NCBI GenBank assembly: GCA_965222485.1
Contig: CBDCUC010000030.1
Coordinates: 124,001-188,000 of the forward strand
Direction of reading: 5' to 3'
Origin: CBDCUC01 sp965222485
GTDB lineage: Bacteria; Pseudomonadota; Alphaproteobacteria; Rhizobiales; Hyphomicrobiaceae
Length of the DNA stretch: 64,000 nucleotides
The notes under the pieces are model-generated. The model searched no databases. It saw only the letters and a list, made by a program, of their open reading frames with translations, and was not told where the DNA came from. The position numbers and the translations under genes are program-made. Positions 54,463 to 63,131 of this stretch are shown here, piece by piece (positions within the stretch are counted from its first letter, which is position 1; each line of letters starts with the position of its first letter).

Positions 54463-55398
54463 ATGTCAAAGGATCAAGCCAAACGGCCACCCCGGCTGAA
54501 GTTGGTGTCGGCTGTAGATGGCGATAACGAAAGCAGTACGCCGGGTGAAATTGACGCAGCGTCTGCGGCTGGTGAACAGCTAGCGCATTCCGCACAGCCT
54601 GCAATTGCCAACGATGCCGACGAGGCGAGCGGTGCTGATGCATCAGCACCGCCGGGTCAACGTTTTGATACGCTGACGGCTGTGCCGGCGAGTGGCAGGA
54701 ACGAAAAATTGCGCATTGTTGAGGCAGTTTTGTTTGCCTCCAGCGAGCCCGTCGATGTGGCAAGGCTTGCCAGCCATCTGGAAGAGGGTGACGATATTGC
54801 GTCGCTGCTGGTTGAACTGCAGGAGCTCTACAACGGCCGTGGTGTCAACCTTGTGCGTGTTGCCGGGAAGTGGGCGATGCGTACGGCAGCGGATCTTTCC
54901 TATCTGATGGAGCGGCACGCGGTCGAACAGCGCCGCCTGTCGAAAGCGGCATTGGAGACGCTGGCGATCATTGCCTATCATCAGCCGGTGACCAGGGCAG
55001 AAATTGAGGATATTCGCGGCGTCACTACGTCCAAGGGTACGCTCGATGTCCTGTTGGATACCGGGTGGATCCGTCCGCGTGGCCGACGGCGTGCGCCAGG
55101 ACGTCCGATAACTTATGGGACAACGGAGGCGTTTCTTGATCACTTCACGCTTGACAGCATCAAGGATTTACCAGGATTGCAGGAGTTGAAAGGGGCGGGG
55201 CTACTCGACAGCAACCTGCCAGCAAACTTCTCTATGCCCGCGCCCACGGATGTGGCTGCGTTAATGCCTGATGAGTTGCCGCTTGAGGATGACGAGGGCG
55301 AAGACGCTGAAATGGTGGAGCCTGAGGCCGGCGAGAGGGAAGAGGAAGACTTGCGGGATCGCGGCGTGGACGATAAGGCAGAGAACTCCGAGGCTTGA
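54463..55398 (+). CDS. scpB: segregation and condensation protein B
   Basis: ScpB is the dimeric winged-helix partner of ScpA. The core lies at about residues 80-235: EKLRIVEAVLFASSEPVDVARLASHL, SKAALETLAIIAYHQPVTRAEIEDIRGV and TLDVLLDTGWIRPRGRRRAPGRPITYGTT. At 311 residues it is about 100 longer than usual, with a disordered 80-residue N-terminus and an acidic C-terminal tail (DEGEDAEMVEPEAGEREEED). GAAGAAGAG precedes the ATG. It is followed 28 bases later by an ABC ATPase. Confidence 0.94.
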   Translation: MSKDQAKRPPRLKLVSAVDGDNESSTPGEIDAASAAGEQLAHSAQPAIANDADEASGADASAPPGQRFDTLTAVPASGRNEKLRIVEAVLFASSEPVDVARLASHLEEGDDIASLLVELQELYNGRGVNLVRVAGKWAMRTAADLSYLMERHAVEQRRLSKAALETLAIIAYHQPVTRAEIEDIRGVTTSKGTLDVLLDTGWIRPRGRRRAPGRPITYGTTEAFLDHFTLDSIKDLPGLQELKGAGLLDSNLPANFSMPAPTDVAALMPDELPLEDDEGEDAEMVEPEAGEREEEDLRDRGVDDKAENSEA

Positions 55399-55426
55399 GG
55401 CTACTGGCTAGGACAGAGGCGCGCGA

Positions 55427-56578
55427 TTGATTTTCAAGAACAGGCTCCCAGGATGGTCGGCGGAAGAGTCCGGGCCTGACAGCGTGTCGCAAGGCGGCTT
55501 CGGTGGCCGTGCTGCCGCCACGTTTGCGGCGCGTCTGACGTTCGAAGGTGTCGAGCGGCGCTACGGAAACACTCTTGCTCTCAGAAGTTTCGATCTTGAT
55601 ATCGCACCGGGAGAAGTGGTCTGCCTGCTTGGTCCATCGGGTTGCGGTAAGACAACGTTGTTGCGGGTTGCGTCAGGAATTGAAAAACCGACGGCTGGTC
55701 GCGTTCTGATCAATGATCTTGAAGTAGCAGGACCAAACAGATTTGTGCCGCCCGAGCGCCGCAGCACCGGGCTCATGTTTCAAGACTTCGCGCTCTTTCC
55801 GCACCTGACAATCTTGCAAAATGTTGCATTCGGATTGAAATCTTCACCGACGGAGGAGGCGCGCCGCGAAGCCCTTGCGGTGTTGGCACGTGTCGGTCTG
55901 GAGCGCTATGCTGACGTCTATCCCAACGTCCTGTCAGGAGGACAGCAGCAGCGTGTGGCTTTGGCACGCGCAATCGTACCGCGTCCCTCGGTTGTTCTCA
56001 TGGACGAGCCATTTTCCGGCCTCGACGTGCAACTGCGCGATAGCATTCAGGAGGAGACGCTTGCGCTGTTGAGGGAAACGCGCGCTACGTCGATGATTGT
56101 CACTCATCATCCGGAAGAGGCCATGCGTCTGGGTGATCGGATTGCGGTTATGCGGGCGGGAAACTTGGTGCAGGTTGCCGATGCGGAGGACCTTTATCAC
56201 CATCCCGCAGAGCTTTTTATCGCGCGGCTATTTTCTGAGATAAACGAGATACGTGGCCGGGTGAGTGGCGGCAGAGTTGAAACGGCGATTGGGACGTTTC
56301 CTGCCGGTGCGCTTGAAGAGGGCGCGGCGGCTATTATCTGCATACGTGAGCGCGGTATTCGGCTGGGGTCACCGGGCGATGGGCTGGCCGGGCGTATTCT
56401 GCATGTCAAGTTTCTTGGCGACATTTCACTGCTGGAATTGGGCGTGGCGGGTTTTGATGCGCCGCTGCGGGCCCGGGTTATGGCCGGTGAGGGTTGGCAA
56501 AAGGGTGCGGAAGTGGGTGTTTCGATCGACCCAGATCAGGTGCTTGTGTTTCCCGAGAACGGCGAAGCAGGTAAGTAG
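55427..56578 (+). CDS. ABC transporter ATP-binding protein, FbpC-like (TOBE domain)
   Basis: This 383-residue ATPase resembles those of Fe3+ or polyamine importers. It shows Walker A GPSGCGKTT (about residues 69-77), the Q-loop MFQDFALFPHLT, the signature LSGGQQQRVALARA and Walker B VVLMDEPFSGLD. The switch histidine lies in VTHHPEEA. The C-terminal part (IICIRERGIRLG, ILHVKFLGDISLLEL) is a TOBE-like regulatory domain. No permease or binding protein lies beside it, so its partners must be elsewhere. The TTG start is 8 bases after GAGG; a GTG at 55482 is an alternative. Its place between scpB and tatA is not typical. Confidence 0.83.
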   Translation: MIFKNRLPGWSAEESGPDSVSQGGFGGRAAATFAARLTFEGVERRYGNTLALRSFDLDIAPGEVVCLLGPSGCGKTTLLRVASGIEKPTAGRVLINDLEVAGPNRFVPPERRSTGLMFQDFALFPHLTILQNVAFGLKSSPTEEARREALAVLARVGLERYADVYPNVLSGGQQQRVALARAIVPRPSVVLMDEPFSGLDVQLRDSIQEETLALLRETRATSMIVTHHPEEAMRLGDRIAVMRAGNLVQVADAEDLYHHPAELFIARLFSEINEIRGRVSGGRVETAIGTFPAGALEEGAAAIICIRERGIRLGSPGDGLAGRILHVKFLGDISLLELGVAGFDAPLRARVMAGEGWQKGAEVGVSIDPDQVLVFPENGEAGK

Positions 56579-56898
56579 TATCAGCGACTTAACCTCGTTT
56601 TTGCGGCTTGGTCGTTTGCTTGCCGGTCGTTCGTGTTCTGTGCGATAGTGCCGACCAAATGGTCACCATGTTGGTTGGCTGTGCGCTTGGACAATTATTG
56701 TTCCAATAGCGGACGGGCGATACGGATTTGCAGGTGATCGGACGCGTAAATAAACCGGTTCGGTTGGTAAGGGTGGGCTACATAGCTTTCGGACACGTGT
56801 GTAGGCGCATACATCCGACAAACTAACGCAAGGCGATCCCTCGACGTTAAATGGTGTTGCCTTTTCGTCCGAACTGGCAAGCAAGGAGAGTTTTCAAG
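56579..56898. other. intergenic region upstream of tatA
   Basis: About 320 bases without a gene. AAGGAG at 56883-56888 is the tatA ribosome site. No clear terminator for the ABC gene was found. Confidence 0.45.
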
Positions 56899-57111
56899 GT
56901 GTATCCAGGTTTCTGGCAGATATTGGTCATTATCCTGCTGCTCGTGCTGTTGTTCGGCCGCGGTAAGATCTCGGAGCTGATGGGTGATGTCGCTAAAGGC
57001 ATCAAGAGCTTCAAAAAGGGAATTACCGACGATGAGGACGAAGCGTTGAAGGCTGATAGCGCCAAGTCAATCGATCACGAGTCAACCTCGACTGAAAAAT
57101 CGCAGCAGTAG
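56899..57111 (+). CDS. tatA: twin-arginine translocase subunit TatA
   Basis: TatA oligomerises to form the pore of the Tat system that exports folded proteins. The 70-residue protein has one transmembrane helix (FWQILVIILLLVLLFG), the hinge FGRG, then the amphipathic helix KISELMGDVAKGIKSFKKG. The polar tail ends SEKSQQ-like. AAGGAG ten bases before GTG 56899 decides a GTG start; the ATG at 56851 lies before the ribosome site and would add unlike sequence. tatB and tatC follow. Confidence 0.93.
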   Translation: MYPGFWQILVIILLLVLLFGRGKISELMGDVAKGIKSFKKGITDDEDEALKADSAKSIDHESTSTEKSQQ

Positions 57112-57255
57112 TGGGTGTGGTCGCACGCTGTTCGTTTATCAGTTGAGTGATGAGCGAGCGAGGCGGCCAGGTCCGGAGCCTGTTGCGCGTCCTGCTGTGC
57201 TAGTTTTCGCGGTGTACGTGGATGCCTTGAGTGGTCCCGTCAAAATCGGTGCGAC

Positions 57256-57669
57256 ATGTTTGATCTCGGGTGGAGTGAGTTTCTAATCATCGGCATCGTC
57301 ACCCTGCTTGTTGTGGGGCCAAAGGAGTTGCCGGGGTTCATGCGCACATTGGGGCGTTATCTCGGCCTGATAAAGCGGCAGGCATCGGAGTTTCGTGCGC
57401 AATTCGATGAGGCTATTCGCGAAAGCGAATTGGACCAGCTTCGCGACGAGGTTACAGGACTGCGGACTGGTGTTGAGGAAAGTCTGCGCGAGACAAAGGC
57501 GCAGATCACCAAGGAAATTTCCGATGTTGCCGATGCTGTCGAGGGCAAAGATAAGGCTGCGGTAGAGGGCACCGATGAGGACAAACCAGCCGCGCCCGAG
57601 GTGGCTGGCGGTGGGTCTGAGCCGGTGTCGGCGGGTGCGGCGGACGATGCCAAATCGCAACAGGCTTGA
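57256..57669 (+). CDS. tatB: twin-arginine translocase subunit TatB
   Basis: TatB joins TatC to recognise twin-arginine signal peptides. At 137 residues, it has the diagnostic N-terminus MFDLGWSEFLIIGIVTLLVVGPKELPGFMRTLGR, which separates TatB from TatA (glutamate at position 8, GPKELP hinge). A charged helix and an acidic/alanine tail follow. Only 12 bases separate its stop from the tatC start. Confidence 0.95.
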   Translation: MFDLGWSEFLIIGIVTLLVVGPKELPGFMRTLGRYLGLIKRQASEFRAQFDEAIRESELDQLRDEVTGLRTGVEESLRETKAQITKEISDVADAVEGKDKAAVEGTDEDKPAAPEVAGGGSEPVSAGAADDAKSQQA

Positions 57670-57681
57670 TGCGGGCGGGAC

Positions 57682-58503
57682 ATGACGGCGGTGCAGGATC
57701 AACTGGAGAGCTTGACGGACAAAGACGATATCGAGGCGTCTAAGGCGCCGCTTATCGAACACCTGACCGAACTCAGGCAACGGCTGATTTATTCGTTGAT
57801 CGCGTTTGCCATCATGTTTGGCGCCTGTTTCGCGTTCGCACAGCAAATCTATGACATCCTGGTTTGGCCTTATATCTGGGCGTCTGGAAACCCAGAGGTC
57901 CGGCTCATCGCGACGCATTTTCTGGAACAGCTTTACACGCATTTGAAGCTTGCTTTGTTTGGTGCGGCGGCGTTGTCGTTCCCGGTGGTTGCAATTCAGA
58001 TCTACAAGTTCGTTGCGCCGGGGCTTTATAAGAACGAGCGTGCGAGTTTTGTGCCCTACCTTGTCGCGACGCCGGTGTTCTTCCTCATCGGGGCTGCGGT
58101 CGTCTACTTCGTCGCAATGCCGATCCTCATTCAGTTCTCGATCGGACTGACGCAACCGGCGGCTGAAGGCCAGCCGGCCATCGAACTCATGCCGAAGGTT
58201 TCGGAATATCTGTCGCTCATTATGACGCTGATATTCGGCTTTGGTATTGTGTTTCAGTTGCCGGTCGTGCTGACGCTGTTGGCACGGGCTGGAATGGTTG
58301 GTGCTGACACGCTGCGCAAAGGTCGGCCTTATGCGCTGGTGGGCATTTTCTGCGTCGCTGCGATCCTGACGCCGCCCGATGTGATCTCCCAAGTGATTAT
58401 GGCGCTACCGACCCTGCTGCTTTACGAACTGGCGATCCTGGCGGTCGTACGTGTTGAGCGCCGGCACTTTTCAACAGACAACGATGATGACGATGCCGCC
58501 TAG
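57682..58503 (+). CDS. tatC: twin-arginine translocase subunit TatC
   Basis: TatC is the six-helix receptor of the Tat pathway. The 273-residue protein has MPKVSEYLSLIMTLIFGFGIVFQLPVVL, the LIEHLTELRQRL N-terminal motif and the conserved FVAPGLYKNER segment, with six hydrophobic helices in the expected places. The acidic C-terminal tail (DNDDDDAA) is unremarkable. It completes tatABC; serS follows 185 bases later. Confidence 0.96.
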   Translation: MTAVQDQLESLTDKDDIEASKAPLIEHLTELRQRLIYSLIAFAIMFGACFAFAQQIYDILVWPYIWASGNPEVRLIATHFLEQLYTHLKLALFGAAALSFPVVAIQIYKFVAPGLYKNERASFVPYLVATPVFFLIGAAVVYFVAMPILIQFSIGLTQPAAEGQPAIELMPKVSEYLSLIMTLIFGFGIVFQLPVVLTLLARAGMVGADTLRKGRPYALVGIFCVAAILTPPDVISQVIMALPTLLLYELAILAVVRVERRHFSTDNDDDDAA

Positions 58504-58688
58504 CAAGTGACGGGCTTGCACGGAACTCAGCCATGACTGATTTGGCTCAGGCACAATGAGCGTACCCTTGCTCTGACTTTTATCTTTGCATGGGACTTAG
58601 AGGCCGATGGACGGATTGCACATCGCGTCCTATTAGACAGCGTCAAGTAACGTTGATGCGGCTTAAGACTTAAGAGGACTTATCGAAC

Positions 58689-59972
58689 GTGTTCGACCTA
58701 AAGTGGATCAGAGAAAACGGTGACGCCTTCGACGCAGGGCTGGCACTGCGCGGATTGGAGCCGCAGTCGGCTCAGATCATCGCGATGGACGATGAGCGCA
58801 GGAAGATATTGACGCGTTTGCAGGACGCGCAGTCCCGCCGCAATGCAGCGTCAAAGGAGATCGGCAAGGCGAAAGCGGCCAAGGATGAAGAGACCGCCTC
58901 AAAGTTGATGGCTGAGGTTGGTGCGCTTAAGGACGAGATTCGCGATGGTGAGGAAGAAGAGCGACGCATTAATGGCGCGCTTAGCGATGCTCTGTCGGTC
59001 ATTCCCAACTTGCCGCTCGAAGACGTGCCGAAAGGTGAAGATGAAAACGATAATGTCGAGGTACGCAAATTTGGCGAACCTCGCGTGTTCGATTTCGATC
59101 CTAAACAGCACTTTGAGGTGGGTGAAGCGCTGGGCTTGATGGATTTTGATGCTGCTGCAAAATTATCAGGGGCGCGGTTTGTTGTCCTCAAAGGCGCGCT
59201 GTCGCGTCTGGAACGGGCATTGGCGTCTTTCATGATCGATATGCATACCGGTGAGAATGGATACACCGAGTATCTGCCGCCATTCCTGGTTCGTGATGAT
59301 GCCGCCTACGGCACTGGAAATCTCCCCAAATTTTCCGAAGATCTGTTCCAGACAACCAATGGTTTCTGGCTCATTCCAACGGCAGAGGTCTCGTTGACCA
59401 ACTTAGTCCGCGAGCAAATTGTCGACGGGAGCGAGCTTCCAATGCGGATGACGGCATGGACGCCGTGTTTTCGCTCGGAAGCTGGAGCGGCCGGCCGTGA
59501 CACCCGCGGCATGATACGTCAGCACCAGTTCTCGAAAGTGGAGCTTGTGTCGATAACCAAGCCCGAAGACAGCCTGGCCGAACACGAGCGCATGACGGAG
59601 TGTGCCGAAAAGATATTGCAGGCTCTTGATCTTCCGTATCGTACAATGATGCTGTGTACGGGTGACATGGGATTTGCGTCGCGGCGCACCTACGATATCG
59701 AGGTCTGGTTGCCGGGGCAGGAGGCCTACCGCGAGATCTCGAGCTGTTCCGTTTGCGGTGACTTCCAGGCGCGGCGTATGAATGCCCGTTACAGGGAAAA
59801 GGACACGAAAACGGTTAACTTCGTGCACACGTTGAATGGTTCGGGGCTGGCCGTTGGGCGTACGCTTGTCGCGGTCCTGGAAAACTATCAACAGGCCGAC
59901 GGTTCTGTCACGATACCGGAAGTATTGCGGTCCTATATGGGCGGCAAGGACAGTATCGAAAAGGATGCCTGA
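58689..59972 (+). CDS. serS: serine-tRNA ligase
   Basis: This class II synthetase charges tRNA-Ser. At 427 residues it has the N-terminal coiled-coil arm (about residues 30-100, ILTRLQDAQSRRNAASKEIGKAKAAK) and class II motif 2 as TPCFRSEAGAAGRDTRGMIRQHQF. The catalytic ISSCSVCGDFQARRMNARYR block and motif 3 NGSGLAVGRTLVAVLENYQ follow. The tatC-serS-surE order is conserved in this lineage. Confidence 0.97.
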   Translation: MFDLKWIRENGDAFDAGLALRGLEPQSAQIIAMDDERRKILTRLQDAQSRRNAASKEIGKAKAAKDEETASKLMAEVGALKDEIRDGEEEERRINGALSDALSVIPNLPLEDVPKGEDENDNVEVRKFGEPRVFDFDPKQHFEVGEALGLMDFDAAAKLSGARFVVLKGALSRLERALASFMIDMHTGENGYTEYLPPFLVRDDAAYGTGNLPKFSEDLFQTTNGFWLIPTAEVSLTNLVREQIVDGSELPMRMTAWTPCFRSEAGAAGRDTRGMIRQHQFSKVELVSITKPEDSLAEHERMTECAEKILQALDLPYRTMMLCTGDMGFASRRTYDIEVWLPGQEAYREISSCSVCGDFQARRMNARYREKDTKTVNFVHTLNGSGLAVGRTLVAVLENYQQADGSVTIPEVLRSYMGGKDSIEKDA

Positions 59973-60062
59973 GGCGCTTTTGGAATTTGGAAGCAAACGG
60001 CATTGTTGTTCCGCCCAGAAATGTGCGGCGGACACGCACTGCGACTTGGAGTGAAATAGATT

Positions 60063-60857
60063 TTGCGAATTCTAGTGACCAATGACGATGGTGTGGAGGC
60101 GCCTGGGATCAAGGTCCTGCAGAAAATTGCAGAGCAGTTGAGTGACGACGTTTGGGTTGTGGCTCCGGAAAAAAATCAGTCGGGTGCATCACACTCTTTG
60201 ACGTTGCATGAGCCGCTGCGGTTTGAGCAGGTTGGTGAGCGTAAGTACTCCGTCCGCGGTACGCCGACGGACTGTGTTATCGTTGCGTTGCGCCACATCC
60301 TGATCGAAAATCCGCCAACGCTTGTTCTTTCAGGCGTTAATCGCGGTTCGAATATTGCGGAAGACGTTACATATTCAGGCACAATTGCCGGCGCGATTGA
60401 AGCATCGCTGCTTGGCGTCCGCGCAATTGCCATGAGCCTTTCCACCCACGGCGATCACGATGCATCGCTGCATTGGGACAGTCCGCTAAAGCATGGTCCG
60501 GAAATCATTGAGCGCCTGCTTGGTGCCGATATGCCTCAAGGCGTGTTTGCAAACGTCAATTTCCCGGACCTTCCTGCAGAAGAGGTCAAGGGACTCATGG
60601 TGACGAGCCAGGGGCGGCGCGATCAAAACCTACTTCACATTGACGAACGCTTCGATCCCTGGGGCGCCCCATACTATTGGCTTGCCTTTGAACGCCGCCG
60701 GTCTAGCCCGGCTGAAGGAACGGATCTTTGGGCAATCTATGAAGGCATGATTTCGGTGACGCCGCTGCATGCCGATCTTACCCACCCTAAAACGCACAAT
60801 GCATTACTGCGCTCGCTTGAGGGAATGGAACGGCCGTTGCGTCGTACGGCCGGTTGA
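60063..60857 (+). CDS. surE: 5'/3'-nucleotidase SurE
   Basis: SurE dephosphorylates nucleoside monophosphates and is linked to stress survival. The N-terminal metal motif TNDDGVEAPGI (D8, D9) is clear. It also shows WVVAPEKNQSGASHSLTL, YSVRGTPTDCV, the metal-site SGVNRGSNIAEDVTYSGTIAGA and VNFPDLP. Its 264 residues are the family length. It starts with TTG at 60063 preceded by GGAG, with no nearer ATG. Its neighbours are serS upstream and a LysM/LytM lipoprotein gene downstream. Confidence 0.95.
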   Translation: MRILVTNDDGVEAPGIKVLQKIAEQLSDDVWVVAPEKNQSGASHSLTLHEPLRFEQVGERKYSVRGTPTDCVIVALRHILIENPPTLVLSGVNRGSNIAEDVTYSGTIAGAIEASLLGVRAIAMSLSTHGDHDASLHWDSPLKHGPEIIERLLGADMPQGVFANVNFPDLPAEEVKGLMVTSQGRRDQNLLHIDERFDPWGAPYYWLAFERRRSSPAEGTDLWAIYEGMISVTPLHADLTHPKTHNALLRSLEGMERPLRRTAG

Positions 60858-61132
60858 GGCCTGTTGTTCGGGCCCTACAACATTGTTTGCGGCAAAGGCG
60901 CGGCAATCGCGCATAAATTTGTCATGGTGTGGCCAAAAGGGTGCCGCCGGCGCAGCACATTCGCCTGCTAGGCAACTTGAAGTGGAATGGCGTGTTCGCG
61001 AGGGGATGGCGCGGCGGTCGCAAGCGGGCGCGGACCAGCGGCCGTGACGATTGCTGGTGCCTCTAACCCGTTTTTCAAAGTCGATGTGAGCGCGCTTGAT
61101 CGTCGGTGCGGGGGCGGAGCGGAAGCCTCTCG

Positions 61133-61148
61133 TTAATCACCTGTTAAC
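61133..61148 (+). promoter_or_regulatory. CtrA-type box upstream of the LysM/LytM lipoprotein gene
   Basis: TTAA-TCACCTG-TTAAC is a perfect match to the CtrA consensus TTAA-N7-TTAAC, 43 bases before the start codon at 61191. A further TTAACC half-site follows at about 61159. CtrA is the master cell-cycle regulator of alphaproteobacteria and controls many division and cell-wall genes. The match is seen; regulation is inferred. Confidence 0.6.
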
Positions 61149-61190
61149 CCATGATTGGTTAACCATTGGGCAGGTGTAGAGGTGCGTATC

Positions 61191-62693
61191 ATGGATTATG
61201 TGATTTCCAATTCTCGCGGCGAAGGTCTTTCGGCCAGCTACTTGGTGAGGACCGCAGTCGCATTCGGCGCCGGGCTTTTGGTGACCGGCTGTAGCGCTAA
61301 CGTTTCGCGCTTCGATTATCCAGCATTCAATTTGAATGGGGATCCGGGAGAGACCGGCGCTTTGCCGAGGTCTTCCGACTCAGGGCAGCCGGACGCTTCA
61401 TCTGCTGCGCCGGCTCGGTCTTCCAACAGGGGTAGCGATCCGCGCCAGTACAGCCGCAATGGCCGTCGTGTCGAGGCTGCTGCACTTCCTGAAATTCGTG
61501 ATAATTCCCGTCCTCAGCGCTCAACCCTTCCGTCGGCAACTGACCAGCGGACGGGCGATACGGCCGAGTTGGCGCGTCGTCCCCGGCCGACACCGACATT
61601 TAACAGCAGTGCCAACCGGGTTGTCGCGAGACCTGTCGATTACAGTCCGCCTGAAGATAATTACGCGACGAATTCGGATGGACATATTACGGTTCGTAGG
61701 GGCGATACGCTTTATGGATTGTCGCGTCAGCACGGTGTAACGGTGCAAGCGCTTATGCGGGCAAACGGGCTGACGTCGACCAACCTAAAACCTGGCCAGA
61801 AGTTAAGACTTCCTGAGGCTGCCGGTTCGCTCGCTGCGCCTGGTGTCGATAGTGGCCAGGGTCGTGCTGAATATGGTTCTGGCACGCGCAGCGCTGTCGC
61901 TCAGCCACCTGCTGCGGGTGCTGCTTCTTCCGACTGGCAAGGGTCGTACACGGTTGTTCCAGGCGATTCACTTTATAAAATTGCACGGCACTACAACGTT
62001 AAGGCCGCAGACATCCAGCGCGAAAACCGTATCAGTGATCCAAGGCGTGTGCGTCCGGGTACTGTGCTTCGCGTGCCTGGTACTGGCAGTGGTTCAAATC
62101 GCCTAGCTGCGGCGGTCAACACTGACAGGCGCAGCGATGTGGCGCCGCAGGCACCTTCGTCGACGGAAGGGCTCAATCTGCCGAAGGTCATCAATGGATC
62201 GAAGCGTTCGACCGCCTCTAATGATGCACCGGTTGCTTCAAAGCGTGTTCAGGTTGTCAATGTTTCACCACCGTCGGCCAGTGCGCCTGTAGAAACCGGC
62301 TCGACCACAGAGACGCAAAAGCTGCGTTGGCCTGCAAAGGGACGCATCTTGTCGAGCTTCGGGCGCAGGCAGGATGGGACGCATAACGACGGGCTCAATC
62401 TCGCTGTGCCAATGGGTTCGGACATTCACGCAGCCGAAGGTGGTGTGGTCGCCTATGCGGGCTCGGAACTCAAGGGGTATGGCAACCTAATTCTCGTGCG
62501 GCATGATAATGGCTGGGTGACGGCTTACGCACACGCAGACAAACTTTTGGTCAAACGTGGGGACAAAGTTTCCCGCGGGCAGGTGATCGCTAAAGCTGGA
62601 AAGTCGGGCGAGGTCGAGCAACCTCAGCTTCATTTCGAGTTGCGTCAGGGCTCAAAGCCTGTTGATCCTCTGCCCTACCTAGCAAAGATCTAG
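61191..62693 (+). CDS. LysM/LytM (M23) lipoprotein with degenerate metal site, DipM/NlpD-like
   Basis: This 500-residue protein is a probable lipoprotein: hydrophobic signal and lipobox LVTGCS (C at about 37). After a disordered polar stretch come two LysM domains: HITVRRGDTLYGLSRQHG to LKPGQKLRLP (about residues 165-210) and SYTVVPGDSLYKIARHYN to VRPGTVLRVP (about 250-295). The C-terminal M23 domain (about 375-497) lacks zinc ligands: N399 and N403 stand where H and D belong (NDGLNLAVP), and Q479 replaces the first histidine of HxH (QLHFELR). It is therefore more likely an amidase activator than a peptidase. The start ATG 61191 follows GAGG. Confidence 0.9.
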   Translation: MDYVISNSRGEGLSASYLVRTAVAFGAGLLVTGCSANVSRFDYPAFNLNGDPGETGALPRSSDSGQPDASSAAPARSSNRGSDPRQYSRNGRRVEAAALPEIRDNSRPQRSTLPSATDQRTGDTAELARRPRPTPTFNSSANRVVARPVDYSPPEDNYATNSDGHITVRRGDTLYGLSRQHGVTVQALMRANGLTSTNLKPGQKLRLPEAAGSLAAPGVDSGQGRAEYGSGTRSAVAQPPAAGAASSDWQGSYTVVPGDSLYKIARHYNVKAADIQRENRISDPRRVRPGTVLRVPGTGSGSNRLAAAVNTDRRSDVAPQAPSSTEGLNLPKVINGSKRSTASNDAPVASKRVQVVNVSPPSASAPVETGSTTETQKLRWPAKGRILSSFGRRQDGTHNDGLNLAVPMGSDIHAAEGGVVAYAGSELKGYGNLILVRHDNGWVTAYAHADKLLVKRGDKVSRGQVIAKAGKSGEVEQPQLHFELRQGSKPVDPLPYLAKI

Positions 62694-63131
62694 CTCGTCG
62701 CGCTAAAGCGGTACCTAGAGCTTTCTAGTGAGTTCAGTATTCCTAGACCTAAAATGGCCGGGCTTTGTCCCGGCCATTTTTATGGCTTGTGCCGGGTAGT
62801 GCCTGGGGCTAGCTGCGGATGGGGATGGAGCACGCGATGTGCGCAGAGCCAGGTCAGGTCTATTGCGTGTTGTTAAGGCGAGGAAACACCCCAATGGCGA
62901 CGCGTAGGGAGATTGGGGGCTTGTGGCCGGCTCCGGTGCAGATCAGGAACTTGCACCACAGCGTGACAGAGGTTCCTGCAAAGATGAGCTGACGTCGACT
63001 TTTGATTTGCGTGAGTGCTGCGCGCACTGGGGTGTTGCCGCCCCTGTGCTCGTGCATGGGAAGCACTTCCAGCGTCGTGCGCAGGCCCCGAATGGGCCCG
63101 CCGTGCCTACGTTTCCGTCTGGTTCTTTCGC
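62694..63131. other. intergenic region between convergent LysM/LytM and L,D-transpeptidase genes
   Basis: No gene was recognised in these 438 bases. The strong hairpin at 62751-62781 is the only clear element. Confidence 0.5.
62751..62781. terminator. strong intrinsic terminator, usable in both directions
   Basis: AAAATGGCCGGG (62751-62762) pairs perfectly with CCCGGCCATTTT (62769-62780) around loop CTTTGT. The T-run on one strand and A-run on the other let it stop transcription from both sides. Confidence 0.85.

Noticed and set aside
57283..58392. 369-residue minus-strand open frame across tatB and tatC
   Set aside because: It lies opposite two clear Tat genes, is very rich in R, H and Q, and has no domain; a codon-bias shadow.
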